This document shows positions 11,844 through 19,942 of a stretch of DNA of 64,000 bases, in pieces. The stretch lies in contig NZ_JAAALE010000007.1 in the NCBI RefSeq assembly GCF_009905735.1, positions 62,001-126,000 of the forward strand. Reading direction: 5' to 3'. A program made the position numbers and the translations under genes. The notes below the pieces were generated by a model, which ran no database searches, was not told where the DNA came from, and saw nothing but the letters and a program-made list of their open reading frames with translations. Each line of letters begins with the position of its first letter. Position 1 is the stretch's first letter. Source of the DNA: Porphyrobacter sp. SLTP. Lineage in GTDB: Bacteria; Pseudomonadota; Alphaproteobacteria; Sphingomonadales; Sphingomonadaceae.

Positions 11844-11926
11844 CGTCATCCCGGGCTTGACCCGGGACCGCATTCCGCAAGCGCATGGCCCGCGGCACGA
11901 TATCCCGATTTTCGCCGGGATGACGA
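11844..11926. repeat. Paired inverted palindromic repeats (REPIN-like)
   Basis: A GTCATCCCGGG-cttga-CCCGGGACC palindrome at the left is matched by an inverted relative at the right, CCCG-attttcg-CGGGATGACG. Both ends of this 83-bp unit therefore read CGTCATCCCGG inwards. Two REP-type palindromes in inverted orientation around a short spacer is the REPIN layout. It lies upstream of rpsL. Confidence 0.7.
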
Positions 11927-12121
11927 AGAGACTGAAACGCTCCACCCGCAGATCCGGCCCTTCGGCCACCGGGTTACTTTGACGACTGCCCCGCAAAGGA
12001 GACGCACCGCCAATGTTCAGCTCAAACCGGGAATGACCCCGGAAGATGCGCGCCCTTAGGCGGGTTTGGGTGGAGGGTCAAGGCGGGAGTTGGAGAGCGA
12101 GCAATGCCCTACCCCCTCCCT

Positions 12122-12172
12122 GTCACCCCGGACCTGCCTGCCGCGGCGCAGGCCGGGGATCCGGGGCCCAGC
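12122..12172. repeat. Palindromic repeat, GTCACCCCGG type, copy 1
   Basis: The element reads GTCACCCCGGacctgcctg and continues into a CGGCGCAGGCCG palindrome, ending near GGGGCCC. Its closest relative in the window is the inverted copy at 14308-14361; the two bracket the AT-rich ATPase gene. A shorter copy lies at 12345-12375 in the same orientation as this one. Confidence 0.7.
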
Positions 12173-12344
12173 TTACTTTGCGGAGCCCCAAACCGCCCGT
12201 GTCGCGCACAAACGGTGGCGCAGCCGCCGCAAGCGCGACCGCGCGCCCCGCCTTATGGCGCGAAAGCCAAGGTGGACGGACGTCCACCGCCCGGCGCTTG
12301 AGGGCGAAAACAAACAGACTCGCGGAGCCACCGCCCCCCGCGTT

Positions 12345-12375
12345 CGTCACCCCGGCGCAGGCCGGGGTTTGGATT
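12345..12375. repeat. Palindromic repeat, GTCACCCCGG type, short copy
   Basis: CGTCACCCCGGCGCAGGC followed by CGGGGTTTGGA is the compact form of the same repeat. It lies 56 bp downstream of the 3' end of the P-loop ATPase gene. Confidence 0.65.
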
Positions 12376-12430
12376 ACTACTTTGGGGAGCAGCGGTTTGG
12401 GTGGAGGTCAAAGGCTGGTGTTGAGTTCGA

Positions 12431-13957
12431 TTAGCTAGCCGCGCGGCTTTCGGTCAAGTTGAGCCCCCGATGCAATCCGTCATGGACCTTATATAGCTCA
12501 GATTCCACAAAGCCTTGAGAGCTAAAGAAACACTTGTAGCGCCATTGATTGGACTTCCCCACTCGAAAACCGATAATCGAATTATCGAACAAAAACCTCA
12601 GATACGAGGTGACATCATTTGAAGTGCAAGATGCTCCATTGGCCTTCAACGCCCTTTCAAAATCCACCCGATCAAAGTTAGTCTTACCCATACTCTGTAT
12701 TGTCGCAAGAAGTGAGTTGATCATCGGAAACTGCGTTCGCCATTCATCTTTCAATTCCTCGACAAGCCACTCTGAATAGGCAGGCTCTACGTTGTAAATG
12801 GCTTGGCATTCCAAACGGTCCGCATTCACATCTTCCTCGTCGAAAGGGTTGTCACGGCGTTGAAGCATGTCCTCCCTGACGAGCTGGAAGAACCTAATAA
12901 AATCGCGCGGCCTAACCATCGTCCGCAGCATGATATGATCAAATGGAGCGCGTTGCTGCCTCATTTGATCTTTGTCGAAAAGTTCTTCGATCTTTAGAAG
13001 CTCGCTCTGACCCGCATTCTTCGCATAGAAATTGACACGCTCCAAGATCATACGGGACAATCCCTCCTTGGACCAAGCAAGAAGTTGACCGCAGTCAGAA
13101 CGAAGTTTATTTTTATCATTAAGATCAATCGTCTCAAAAATGTCTTCGCGCAAAAATACAATTGGTCGGAGCTTACCACGGAATTTCGAGTTAATAAACT
13201 CCGATGCACCTACTAAACCAGCGATGATCCTTTGACTTGCTTCAAATGACGCAGTGTCCCAAGCTTCGTCGATGCGGTCGAAAGAAATCACAATCCGAGG
13301 CCCATTCTCTACGCACTCGGTAAGTGCGTCCTCGAATATATCCGTCAAGCGCTCGATGGAACGATTAAGCTGAACCTGTAAGCCGTCGTCCTTTTGAACC
13401 TCTGTGAAAGAAATTTCACCACCATCAGCACTCAAGCCATCGAAATTCAATCCTTCAAAATCGAAAGCTCCACTGGGTAGCTTCAGCTTACTCAGTTGAA
13501 GCAACTTCTGACCAATAACCTGCCCCAAAGAAGGAACAGGTGAACTGTAAATACGTTCAATAATCTTGACGGCATCTCTAATTTTTTTTGATTTAACTTT
13601 TCCTGCAATCTCCTTAACACAAAGCAAATATATTATATATTTCCATGACTGAATATAGGCTAGAGAACTTGCCTTTCCTTCGGCGGAGAGCAATGAATGC
13701 ACATCCCATGAATAATTCTGCAGGGAGAGATTGACGGCGATGTCACCTTCATTGAGATATCGTCCGTAATTTTCATTGAAATGCTGAAATACGGCAGTTT
13801 TTCCAGCGCCCTTCCGCCCTAATACCAAGAACCGATATCGATTATCGACTACAGCCTGAAGCACGCCATTTTCAAAGAAGTAACTGGAGAGATTTTCATC
13901 ACGCTCCGCAGAAACTTGGCCGAAGTCTATCCAGTCAATCATCATGGTCATGTGCAT
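12431..13957 (-). CDS. P-loop ATPase resembling the Sll1717 family, AT-rich
   Basis: The 508-residue protein begins with the pattern IDWIDFGQVSAERDENLSSYF, followed by a Walker A GRKGAGKT (47-54) and a Walker B IVISFDRIDE (222-231). A long helical C-terminal half follows. This resembles the 'P-loop ATPase, Sll1717 family', whose function is poorly known; some members occur near defence genes. The DNA is clearly more AT-rich than its surroundings and uses codons avoided elsewhere in the window, suggesting horizontal acquisition. The gene stands alone, bracketed by inverted palindromic repeats. The start is uncertain among GTG 13963, ATG 13957 and later Met codons; no strong SD is seen. Confidence 0.8.
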   Translation of the reverse strand: MHMTMMIDWIDFGQVSAERDENLSSYFFENGVLQAVVDNRYRFLVLGRKGAGKTAVFQHFNENYGRYLNEGDIAVNLSLQNYSWDVHSLLSAEGKASSLAYIQSWKYIIYLLCVKEIAGKVKSKKIRDAVKIIERIYSSPVPSLGQVIGQKLLQLSKLKLPSGAFDFEGLNFDGLSADGGEISFTEVQKDDGLQVQLNRSIERLTDIFEDALTECVENGPRIVISFDRIDEAWDTASFEASQRIIAGLVGASEFINSKFRGKLRPIVFLREDIFETIDLNDKNKLRSDCGQLLAWSKEGLSRMILERVNFYAKNAGQSELLKIEELFDKDQMRQQRAPFDHIMLRTMVRPRDFIRFFQLVREDMLQRRDNPFDEEDVNADRLECQAIYNVEPAYSEWLVEELKDEWRTQFPMINSLLATIQSMGKTNFDRVDFERALKANGASCTSNDVTSYLRFLFDNSIIGFRVGKSNQWRYKCFFSSQGFVESELYKVHDGLHRGLNLTESRAAS

Positions 13958-14451
13958 CAACACTCATTTTGCGAACGGCATAAGCCATCCTACACACTTA
14001 ACAGCGATCGCCGCAATTAATGCATCATAGGCGAATTGCAATGATTCCTGAATGGTAAGCCGGCTCAGTTTCAAGGCGCGGTTGCGCATGCTGCGCCGCG
14101 CGCCGGTTCAGTGGTACACGCGCCCTTGTGGCTCCGCCCCCTCCCCCGACCCCGATACCTGCCCCGGCCTTGAGTCGGGGCCAAGGGGAGGGGGGACTGG
14201 CGGCGAGCGCTGGCATCTCTGCGCCTGCCTGCGCCTCTGCGGTCTCTGCGTGAACCCCGCTGGCCCGTCGCGCCGCCCTCTTCGCGTCTACGCGTGAAAC
14301 CCAAGGAAGCCTGGCCCCGGGTGCCCGGCCTGCGCCGGGGCAGGCAAGCCCGGGGTGACGCAAGGGAGAAAGGACGCCGCTCTCCCCCCTGAAGCGGAGG
14401 GGCTTTTTGCATTTTCCTACCCGGAAAATCTGTGCAATCTCCCCCCGGGCC
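13958..14451. other. Intergenic region with a palindromic repeat, no clear gene
   Basis: The first ~90 bases share the AT-richness of the ATPase gene and probably hold its promoter. The rest is GC-rich with the repeat at 14308-14361. At about 14386-14408 there is a weak plus-strand CCCCT/AGGGG hairpin with a T5 run, which is not attached to any plus-strand gene I can support. Confidence 0.5.
14308..14361. repeat. Palindromic repeat, GTCACCCCGG type, inverted copy
   Basis: Read on the minus strand it starts GCGTCACCCCGGGCTTGCCT and runs through a CGGCGCAGGCCG palindrome. Its sequence closely parallels 12122-12172 but in opposite orientation. The pair therefore forms imperfect ~50-bp inverted repeats around 2.2 kb that contains the AT-rich ATPase gene. 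Confidence 0.7.
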
Positions 14452-14985
14452 ATGACCGAACGCCCCGCTGCTCCCCCTCCCCCCACGCTCGTCAACAAGC
14501 GCGCCGTGCCGCGGCAGGCAACCTCGGCGGTGGCGTTTGCGGAGGAGGGCTTTCCCGCGGATGATCCGCTGCTGGACTTCCTCCCCTTCATCCACCCGTG
14601 TCCGCGCCGCAATTCGATCACGCCCGATGTGCAACGCGCCTTCGTCTATCATCTGGCGGCGAGCGGGATCGTCACATCGGCGGCGCTCCATGTCGGCAAG
14701 AGTGTGGAGGCGCTCTACAAACTGCGGGAGCGGCCCGGGGCGGAGGGGTTTCGTGCGGCGTGGGATGCGGCGCTGGCATGGGGGACGGAGCGGCTGGAGG
14801 ATTGCGCGCTTGAGCGGGCGCTGGCCGAGGGGGCGCACAACCCGCGCGCCAATTCGATGCTCTGTTTCGTGATCCGGCATCGCAGCCACCACATGGTCGA
14901 TGCGCGGATGGTGAAGCCCGGCCACTGGCTCTACGACCGCATCCGTTACGAGCTGACGGGGGAATGGGGGGAGGAGGAGGATTAG
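14452..14985 (+). CDS. Helix-turn-helix protein of unknown function (terminase-small-subunit-like HTH)
   Basis: The 177-residue protein starts MTERPAAPPPPTLVNKR. It has a central helical segment, RNSITPDVQRAFVYHLA through VTSAALHVGKSVEALYKLRE, whose spacing looks like an HTH found in phage terminase small subunits and in many sphingomonad chromosomal genes. This may be a chromosomal DNA-binding protein rather than a phage remnant, as no phage genes are near. An in-frame upstream ATG (14407) exists, but the MTER start is more plausible. It converges on the LysR gene with a 4-nt stop overlap. Confidence 0.65.
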   Translation: MTERPAAPPPPTLVNKRAVPRQATSAVAFAEEGFPADDPLLDFLPFIHPCPRRNSITPDVQRAFVYHLAASGIVTSAALHVGKSVEALYKLRERPGAEGFRAAWDAALAWGTERLEDCALERALAEGAHNPRANSMLCFVIRHRSHHMVDARMVKPGHWLYDRIRYELTGEWGEEED

Positions 14986-15770
14986 GCCGACAGGTACGCG
15001 ACCAGCGCCTTGACCTTCTTGGAGCGCCATTGCGGCGGGGGGGCGAGCAGCCAGTAGGCGCGGGTGCCGGGCTCGGGCTCGCTCTGGGCGGTGAGGGTGC
15101 CCAGCGCGAGCGAGCGCTCGGCCAGAGCGAGGGGGAGGATCGTGCGGCCCATCCCCGCCAGCGCCGAGGCGAGCGCCTGTCCGGGCGATCCGGCGCGGAT
15201 GCAGGGGTTGATGCCATCGGGCAGCGTCATGCCCGGCCAGTCGATCCACGCCGCGCGGTACTCCGGCGCGGCGACGGTGACGCGCATCGCGGGGGCGAGT
15301 TGCACCCCCTGGAGCTCGCCCGGCCCGTCGACCAGCCGGATCGCGAGGTCGAGGTTCGCCTCGGTGAAGTCGGCGTGTTCGTCGGGCGCGAGGATGTACT
15401 GGACGCCGGGCGTGCCCGCCTGGAACTTGGCGAGGCGGGGGGCGAGCCACTCGGCGTAGAATTCGCGCGGGACGGCGATGGTGTACCGGTCGGACGCCTG
15501 CCCCGCCTGCATCGCGGCGACGCTCTCCTCGAACCGCATGAACCCTTCGCGCAAGGGGTCGAGCCCGGCCTCACCCTCGGGCGTGAGTTCGAGGCCCTTG
15601 GAGGTGCGGCGGAACAGGACGACGCCGAGGACGTCCTCCAGCGCGCGGATCTGCTGGCCGACCGCGGCGGGGGTGACCGCCAGCTCGTCCGCCGCCCGGG
15701 TGAAGGAGAGGTGCCGCGCGGCGGCATCGAACACGCGCAAGGCGTTGAGGGGCAAGTGGGTGCGCTTCAC
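14982..15770 (-). CDS. LysR-family transcriptional regulator (GcvA-like)
   Basis: The N-terminal winged HTH reads LPLNALRVFDAAARHLSFTR, then AADELAVTPAAVGQQIRALE, typical of the GcvA branch of LysR regulators. A periplasmic-binding-like effector domain follows (from about residue 85). The GTG at 15770 (VKRTHLPLN) matches the family start and gives 262 residues, slightly shorter than the usual ~300. Upstream in-frame codons give arginine-rich sequence unlike any LysR N-terminus. No divergent target gene is obvious, since apaG upstream is on the same strand. The effector is unknown. Confidence 0.85.
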   Translation of the reverse strand: MKRTHLPLNALRVFDAAARHLSFTRAADELAVTPAAVGQQIRALEDVLGVVLFRRTSKGLELTPEGEAGLDPLREGFMRFEESVAAMQAGQASDRYTIAVPREFYAEWLAPRLAKFQAGTPGVQYILAPDEHADFTEANLDLAIRLVDGPGELQGVQLAPAMRVTVAAPEYRAAWIDWPGMTLPDGINPCIRAGSPGQALASALAGMGRTILPLALAERSLALGTLTAQSEPEPGTRAYWLLAPPPQWRSKKVKALVAYLSA

Positions 15771-15810
15771 GGGAATGGCGATTAAGCGCGCTTGCCCCGC
15801 CCCGCAAGTA

Positions 15811-16224
15811 TCAACGCGGCGTGCGGCCCTCAGCCGTCTCCGGCGCGGCGAGCGGGAAGAAGGGGATGCGCACCTCGGTCGGCGAGCCATCGGCCCGTTC
15901 GAAGGTGTAGAACCCCTCCATCGACCCGAACGGCGTCGTCAGCGGGCAGCCCGAGACGTAATCGTGGCTCTGGCCGGGGGTCAGCAGCGGCTGTTCGCCC
16001 ACCACGCCTTCGCCATCGACATGGTTCACCATCCCGCGCCCATCGGTGATGCGCCAGTGCCGGGTGCGCAGGCGCATCGGCTCGTGCGAGGCGTTCTCGA
16101 TCCGGATGTGATAGACCCAGAACCACTTCCCCGCCTCCGGATGCGACTGTTCCGGCAGGTAGTTGACGGCTACCCGGACAGTGACCCCATCGGTCGTAGC
16201 GGCGTGCTGGAAAAACTCTTTCAT
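15811..16224 (-). CDS. apaG: ApaG protein
   Basis: ApaG/DUF525 is a small beta-sandwich (fibronectin III-like) domain, genetically linked to cation efflux and diadenosine tetraphosphate hydrolysis in enterics; its biochemical role remains unsettled. The 137-residue protein contains KWFWVYHIRIENAS, LRTRHWRITDGRG, GEGVVGEQPLLTPG and SGCPLTTPFGSMEGFY, all diagnostic. The ATG at 16224 has GAGG just upstream. A frame 12 codons longer exists but lacks an SD. Confidence 0.93.
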   Translation of the reverse strand: MKEFFQHAATTDGVTVRVAVNYLPEQSHPEAGKWFWVYHIRIENASHEPMRLRTRHWRITDGRGMVNHVDGEGVVGEQPLLTPGQSHDYVSGCPLTTPFGSMEGFYTFERADGSPTEVRIPFFPLAAPETAEGRTPR

Positions 16225-16385
16225 GTCGCCTCGCAAGTTAGCGATTCTTTGTGGGGTCACAAGAGGGGCAACGTTCTTAATCCACGCTGTATCCCGCCGA
16301 CTGCAAAATCACGTCCGCCGGGAAGGGCAATGGTTTTGCAAGACCTTGTCGGATATCATGCGCGTTCAGGAGGGGATGGGTCGCA

Positions 16386-17519
16386 ATGCGTACGGAGATC
16401 GATCTCGATGCAGCGGCCGCCGCGGGCATCATCGGTGAAGACCAGGCGATTGCTCTGCGCAATTTCCAGGCGCAGCGCGACGGGATGACCGGCGCGACCT
16501 CGGAAAAATTCCAGATCTTCGGTGGCTATGCCGATCTGGTGGTCGCCATCGGGGCGGCGATGGTGCTGATCGCCGTGGCCATCGCGGCCGGAATACTGGT
16601 CGGCCCCCGGAACACAGGCGGAAATCTGCTGGGCTCGGGTCTGTGCGCAGGCACGGCGCTGGCTCTGTTCCGGCTGACCGAGCGCATCAACCTGCGGGCG
16701 TCTCCGGCGATGGGGCTGGTGCTGACAAGCGCCTTTGCGGGGTTCGGCTTCTTCGCGATCTTGGTCGCCATATTCGTTGCCTACGATCTGTTTCTCTCAG
16801 GTTGGTCGATCAGCCGGTATGAAGAAGTCTTCCTGTTCGTCGTGATCATCGCCCATTGTGCCAGCATGCGGCGGCACTGGTTGCGGTTCGGCTTTCCCCC
16901 CACACCCGCACTCGTCACGGGCATCTATGCCTTTGCGGCACTGGCAGCGATCAGCGAACTGGTGGGGATGGATACGCGCTGGCCGGTTGCGGCGGCCGCG
17001 CTGCTGATCGCGAGCGGTGCGATGATCGCGGGCATCTGGTGGGATCTGACCGACATACGGCGCGAGACCGAACGCTCGCAGACCGCCTTCTGGCTGCATT
17101 GCGTTGCCGGGGTGCTGATGAGCCGCGCGCTGTTTTCGCTGCTGACCGGCTCGCAGATGGTCGATGGCGAGTTGATTTTCACCGGTCTTTCGTTCGATCA
17201 ATTTCCGTGGGTGTTGGCGATGGTGCTGGGGGCAGCGTTGCTATCGCTGCTGCTCGACAGGCGTTCGCTCCTTGTCGGCAGCCTTTTGCCGACAGTCGGC
17301 ATCTTCGATGTCGGTAACAATGGGGAGGCAGCGATCATGGCGGGATTTGCGCTTGCAGGCACCGCCTTGATCTTTTTCAGCACCAGCTGGGTGAAGCTGC
17401 GCACAGGTCTGTTGGCGTTGCTGCCGACCCGCATGGCAGCCCAGCTGCCGCGCACCAGCCTGATGGCCGAAGGTCAGCGGCCCACCCGCCGCCACAAGGA
17501 ATTGTGGCGGCTGCGATGA
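16386..17519 (+). CDS. Multi-pass membrane protein, DUF2157/DUF4401-like
   Basis: The 377-residue protein starts with a soluble N-terminal segment (MRTEIDLDAAAAAGIIGEDQ) that resembles the short N-terminal part of DUF2157 proteins. About ten hydrophobic segments follow. The first is VVAIGAAMVLIAVAIAAGIL near residue 52; the last ends before a basic C-terminal tail. The function is unknown. The last codons overlap the start of the downstream dipeptidase by 4 nt (ATGA), so the two are probably co-translated. Confidence 0.7.
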   Translation: MRTEIDLDAAAAAGIIGEDQAIALRNFQAQRDGMTGATSEKFQIFGGYADLVVAIGAAMVLIAVAIAAGILVGPRNTGGNLLGSGLCAGTALALFRLTERINLRASPAMGLVLTSAFAGFGFFAILVAIFVAYDLFLSGWSISRYEEVFLFVVIIAHCASMRRHWLRFGFPPTPALVTGIYAFAALAAISELVGMDTRWPVAAAALLIASGAMIAGIWWDLTDIRRETERSQTAFWLHCVAGVLMSRALFSLLTGSQMVDGELIFTGLSFDQFPWVLAMVLGAALLSLLLDRRSLLVGSLLPTVGIFDVGNNGEAAIMAGFALAGTALIFFSTSWVKLRTGLLALLPTRMAAQLPRTSLMAEGQRPTRRHKELWRLR

Positions 17520-18235
17520 GGAAGGTCAGTGATCGGCCTGGCCTGATGCGGAGCGTCTCGCGCCGGACAGCGTGGCAAGGCGTTGCGGCGCTGCTGGCAA
17601 GCGGGGCGCTGAGCGGATGCGCAGGGCGTATTGCAGGCGAGGCCCTCGCCCTCCCCATTGACCCCGCCGCCAACCTCGCGCCCGATCTGGTCGATCTCGC
17701 CCGCTTCGATCCGCGGCTCCGGTTGGATATCCGTTACGCCACGCCCGCCAACTTCATGGGCCGGGTGCTCTACCCCCTGCCCCGCGCCGTGGCCCAGCGT
17801 CCGGTCGCCGAAGCCCTGTCTCGCGTGCAGACCCGCGCCGAGGCGCACGGCTATGGCCTGCTGATCTTCGATGCCTATCGCCCCTGGCGCATCACGCGGA
17901 TGATGTGGGAGGAAACTCCGCCCGAAAGGCGCGAATTCGTTGCCGACCCGCGCACCGGATCGCGCCACAATCGCGGCTGTTCCATCGACCTTACGCTGCA
18001 CCGCGGCGGCGCAGAGGTCGTGATGCCCAGCCCCTATGACGATTTCACCCCGGCCGCCTATCGCAGCAACACCGCCGCCCCGCCCGAGGCGCTGGAGCTG
18101 AGCCGGTTGCTTGAGGCATGGATGGTCGCCGAGGGGTTCGTGCCGCTGGCCAACGAGTGGTGGCATTACGACTGGGCCGACTGGCGTCGCTATCCGATCA
18201 TGGATGTGCCGCTGGAGGCGATAACGGCGGGGTAA
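17516..18235 (+). CDS. D-alanyl-D-alanine dipeptidase (VanX/DdpX, M15D), probable exported lipoprotein
   Basis: The zinc-site motifs of the VanX family are present: SRHNRGCSIDLTL (His and Asp ligands) and EWWHYDW (catalytic Glu plus His ligand). RLDIRYATPANFMG is the typical N-terminal substrate region. The N-terminus has a twin-arginine-like SRRTAW, a hydrophobic stretch and a lipobox LSGC, suggesting export and lipidation. Such enzymes hydrolyse D-Ala-D-Ala for peptidoglycan recycling or nutrition; no vancomycin-resistance partners are nearby. Its 3' end overlaps the convergent FAD gene by 38 nt. Confidence 0.88.
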   Translation: MRKVSDRPGLMRSVSRRTAWQGVAALLASGALSGCAGRIAGEALALPIDPAANLAPDLVDLARFDPRLRLDIRYATPANFMGRVLYPLPRAVAQRPVAEALSRVQTRAEAHGYGLLIFDAYRPWRITRMMWEETPPERREFVADPRTGSRHNRGCSIDLTLHRGGAEVVMPSPYDDFTPAAYRSNTAAPPEALELSRLLEAWMVAEGFVPLANEWWHYDWADWRRYPIMDVPLEAITAG

Positions 18236-19367
18236 GCGCAGGGCCGCTGTTGCTGCGCGGTGTCAGGTCCGCCATCTGCGACAGCGTCCGCTCTTCCTCT
18301 TGGGTTTCGGAACCCCGCGCTCGCGACTGCGAGGCCGCCTGCTCCCACGGCACGCGTGCGTCGAGCGCCGCGCCGACCAGCGCCGCGCTCAGGAAAGCGG
18401 CATCGGCCCCTTCGGCGAGGGCTTGGGCCAAACTCGCCCAATCCGGCCGCGCAGCGCGGCAATGCGCGCGCAATTGCCCGCATTGCCCGCCGAGCTGGGC
18501 AAAGCCCTTTCCCATCTGCGGAGCCGTTTGCAGCAGGGCATCGCCAATCGGGAGCAGCACCGCGCCGGGGTGATCGGTCAATTGTTCAATCGCCGCGCGG
18601 CGGGCCACCGGCGCGCGATGAGCGAGGCGGTGGCTGCTGAATGTGGCCGCGTGCACCGTCGCCCTGAGTCCCGCCGGCGCCATTTCGGCTAAGGTGCTCA
18701 GCCAGCGATCCCGTTCCCCCTCGGTCACCGTGCTTTCTGACTGCCAGGTCATCGTCACCTGATGGCTGTCAATCACCATCAGGGCCGCACCGCCGCTCGC
18801 CAGCGTCTCGCACAGCGTCACCTGCGGATGCGCAACGGCAGAGGTCCCGTGCCAGCTGCTGTAGACGCTGTGACCGCCGGTTTCGAACAGATCGAGCCGG
18901 GGGTCGCGCGCTTTCAGGATCAGACGACTGCCGCCGGTCGCATCAATGCATAGATCCGCGCCGGTCCGCTCCGGATCGGCCAGCCAGTCGAGCGCCTTGC
19001 CGGTCAGAGCCTCGGCAGACCCACAGGCGACAACGGCAACCGGCGCGAGGCCGGTTTGCTCCAGCAATTCGCGCAACTGCGCCGTCAGCCGTCTGGCGTC
19101 CAGCACCGGGCGATCGACCGCGCGCACCAGCTTGGAGCCCACGATCTGCCATGCCGGTTGATCGGCGAAGCCTGCCAGTGGCGTTCCAGCCAGCAGGCCA
19201 ATGGCGCGTAACGTGTCTGCGGTGATGGTGTGGACATGCCCGTGCTGGGGCGAGGGCGCGCCGGTGAGCAAGGTCACCGGCACGCCTGCCTTGGCAAGCA
19301 CCAGTGACGCGATCAATCCGGCCGGGCCATCTCCTGCGACCAGTGCCGTGCTGCGACCCTGTGGCAT
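18198..19367 (-). CDS. FAD-dependent oxidoreductase (PHBH/halogenase/LodB-like fold)
   Basis: The 389-residue protein has the dinucleotide-binding motif GDGPAGLIASLVLAKAG (from residue 12). The second flavin motif near residue 277, LLPIGDALLQTAPQMGKGF, is typical of group A flavoprotein monooxygenases and related halogenases or LodB-like maturases. A Pro/Ser-rich tail ends it. Only 2 nt separate it from the upstream Tat-repeat gene, so the pair is almost certainly one operon. The substrate is unknown. LodB/QhpG-type enzymes that modify a partner protein are an attractive but unproven analogy. The 3' end runs 38 nt into the convergent dipeptidase gene. Confidence 0.75.
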   Translation of the reverse strand: MPQGRSTALVAGDGPAGLIASLVLAKAGVPVTLLTGAPSPQHGHVHTITADTLRAIGLLAGTPLAGFADQPAWQIVGSKLVRAVDRPVLDARRLTAQLRELLEQTGLAPVAVVACGSAEALTGKALDWLADPERTGADLCIDATGGSRLILKARDPRLDLFETGGHSVYSSWHGTSAVAHPQVTLCETLASGGAALMVIDSHQVTMTWQSESTVTEGERDRWLSTLAEMAPAGLRATVHAATFSSHRLAHRAPVARRAAIEQLTDHPGAVLLPIGDALLQTAPQMGKGFAQLGGQCGQLRAHCRAARPDWASLAQALAEGADAAFLSAALVGAALDARVPWEQAASQSRARGSETQEEERTLSQMADLTPRSNSGPALTPPLSPPAAHP

Positions 19368-19369
19368 GA

Positions 19370-19942
19370 TTAGCCTGCCGGGCGTGTGGGCACGCCGAGC
19401 CCTGCACTGGTGGTGGCCGCATCGGCGACCAGTACGAAGAACACGAGGCCGTTCGGCGCACCGCCTTCCCCCAGCGTGGATTTGGCGAGGTCCATCATCA
19501 GCGCGCGCGTGGCGCCGTCGCGGGCGCTGGCGGGCACTTTGACCGCAGGTTTGAACATGTCGCCCGGAAAGAACATGTCACCAGGGAAGAACATATTTCC
19601 GGGGAAGAACATGTCGCCCGGGAAAAACATATCGCCCGGAAAGGCGACTTCGCCTGCACCCAACTTGAACCCGCGCGAGGCGAACAGATCGGTCACCGCG
19701 CCATCATCGATCCGGGCGGCGAGGAATTGCGCCTCGACCGTCATGCCCAGTTCCGACCTGAACCGCATTCCGCGCATGATCGCGCTGCGCAGTTTGCGTC
19801 CTGTCAGGCCTTCGAGCGCCTCGGGATTGTCGATCTCGATTGTGATCGACCCGGCCTGCGCGGCAAAGCTGACGCTGCTCGTCGCAAGGCCAGCGGCCAG
19901 AAACGCGGTACCGGCGATAAGTCTGCGCCTGCTGATGGTCAT
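19370..19942 (-). CDS. Tat-exported protein with five FPGDMF hexapeptide repeats
   Basis: The 190-residue protein has a twin-arginine signal (MTISRRRLIAGTAFLAAG) and an Ala-rich cleavage region near SFAAQA. A globular part follows (GSITIEIDNPEALEGLTGRK). Next come five tandem hexapeptides, four FPGDMF and one FPGNMF, then a C-terminal domain (LMMDLAKSTLGEGGAPNGLVFF). The ATG at 19942 has GGAAGGA 6 nt upstream; longer in-frame starts lack a better site. I do not recognise the family. It is immediately upstream of, and probably co-transcribed with, the FAD oxidoreductase, and diverges from the ECF sigma gene. Confidence 0.75.
   Translation of the reverse strand: MTISRRRLIAGTAFLAAGLATSSVSFAAQAGSITIEIDNPEALEGLTGRKLRSAIMRGMRFRSELGMTVEAQFLAARIDDGAVTDLFASRGFKLGAGEVAFPGDMFFPGDMFFPGNMFFPGDMFFPGDMFKPAVKVPASARDGATRALMMDLAKSTLGEGGAPNGLVFFVLVADAATTSAGLGVPTRPAG
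19553..19642. repeat. Five tandem 18-bp coding repeats (FPGDMF)
   Basis: Five 18-bp units occur head to tail (plus strand consensus gaacatgtcgcccggaa). The units differ mostly at synonymous positions (TTC/TTT, CCC/CCG/CCT, GGC/GGT); the only amino-acid change is Asp to Asn in the middle copy. This pattern indicates an older duplication kept by selection on the peptide rather than a fresh slippage array. Confidence 0.9.

Larger units (their letters stand above)
11718..12430. other. Intergenic region upstream of rpsL, no convincing gene
   Basis: This 713-bp stretch holds the rpsL upstream region, the paired repeat at 11844-11926 and two further palindromic repeats (12122-12172, 12345-12375). 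Open frames on both strands have proline/arginine-rich translations typical of GC-rich non-coding DNA. The str promoter must lie here, but I could not identify a convincing -35/-10 pair. Confidence 0.6.

Noticed and set aside
12046..12438. Plus-strand frames across the repeats upstream of rpsL
   Set aside because: They run through palindromic repeats and give Pro/Arg-rich sequence; three overlapping frames are all open, which signals non-coding GC-rich DNA.
14452..14985. Prophage remnant based on the terminase-like HTH
   Set aside because: No other phage gene, integrase or attachment site is nearby; the neighbours are ordinary chromosomal genes.
17516..18235. Vancomycin-resistance determinant
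   Set aside because: The VanX-like enzyme has no vanH/vanA or two-component partner and the organism is Gram-negative; a recycling or scavenging role is more likely.
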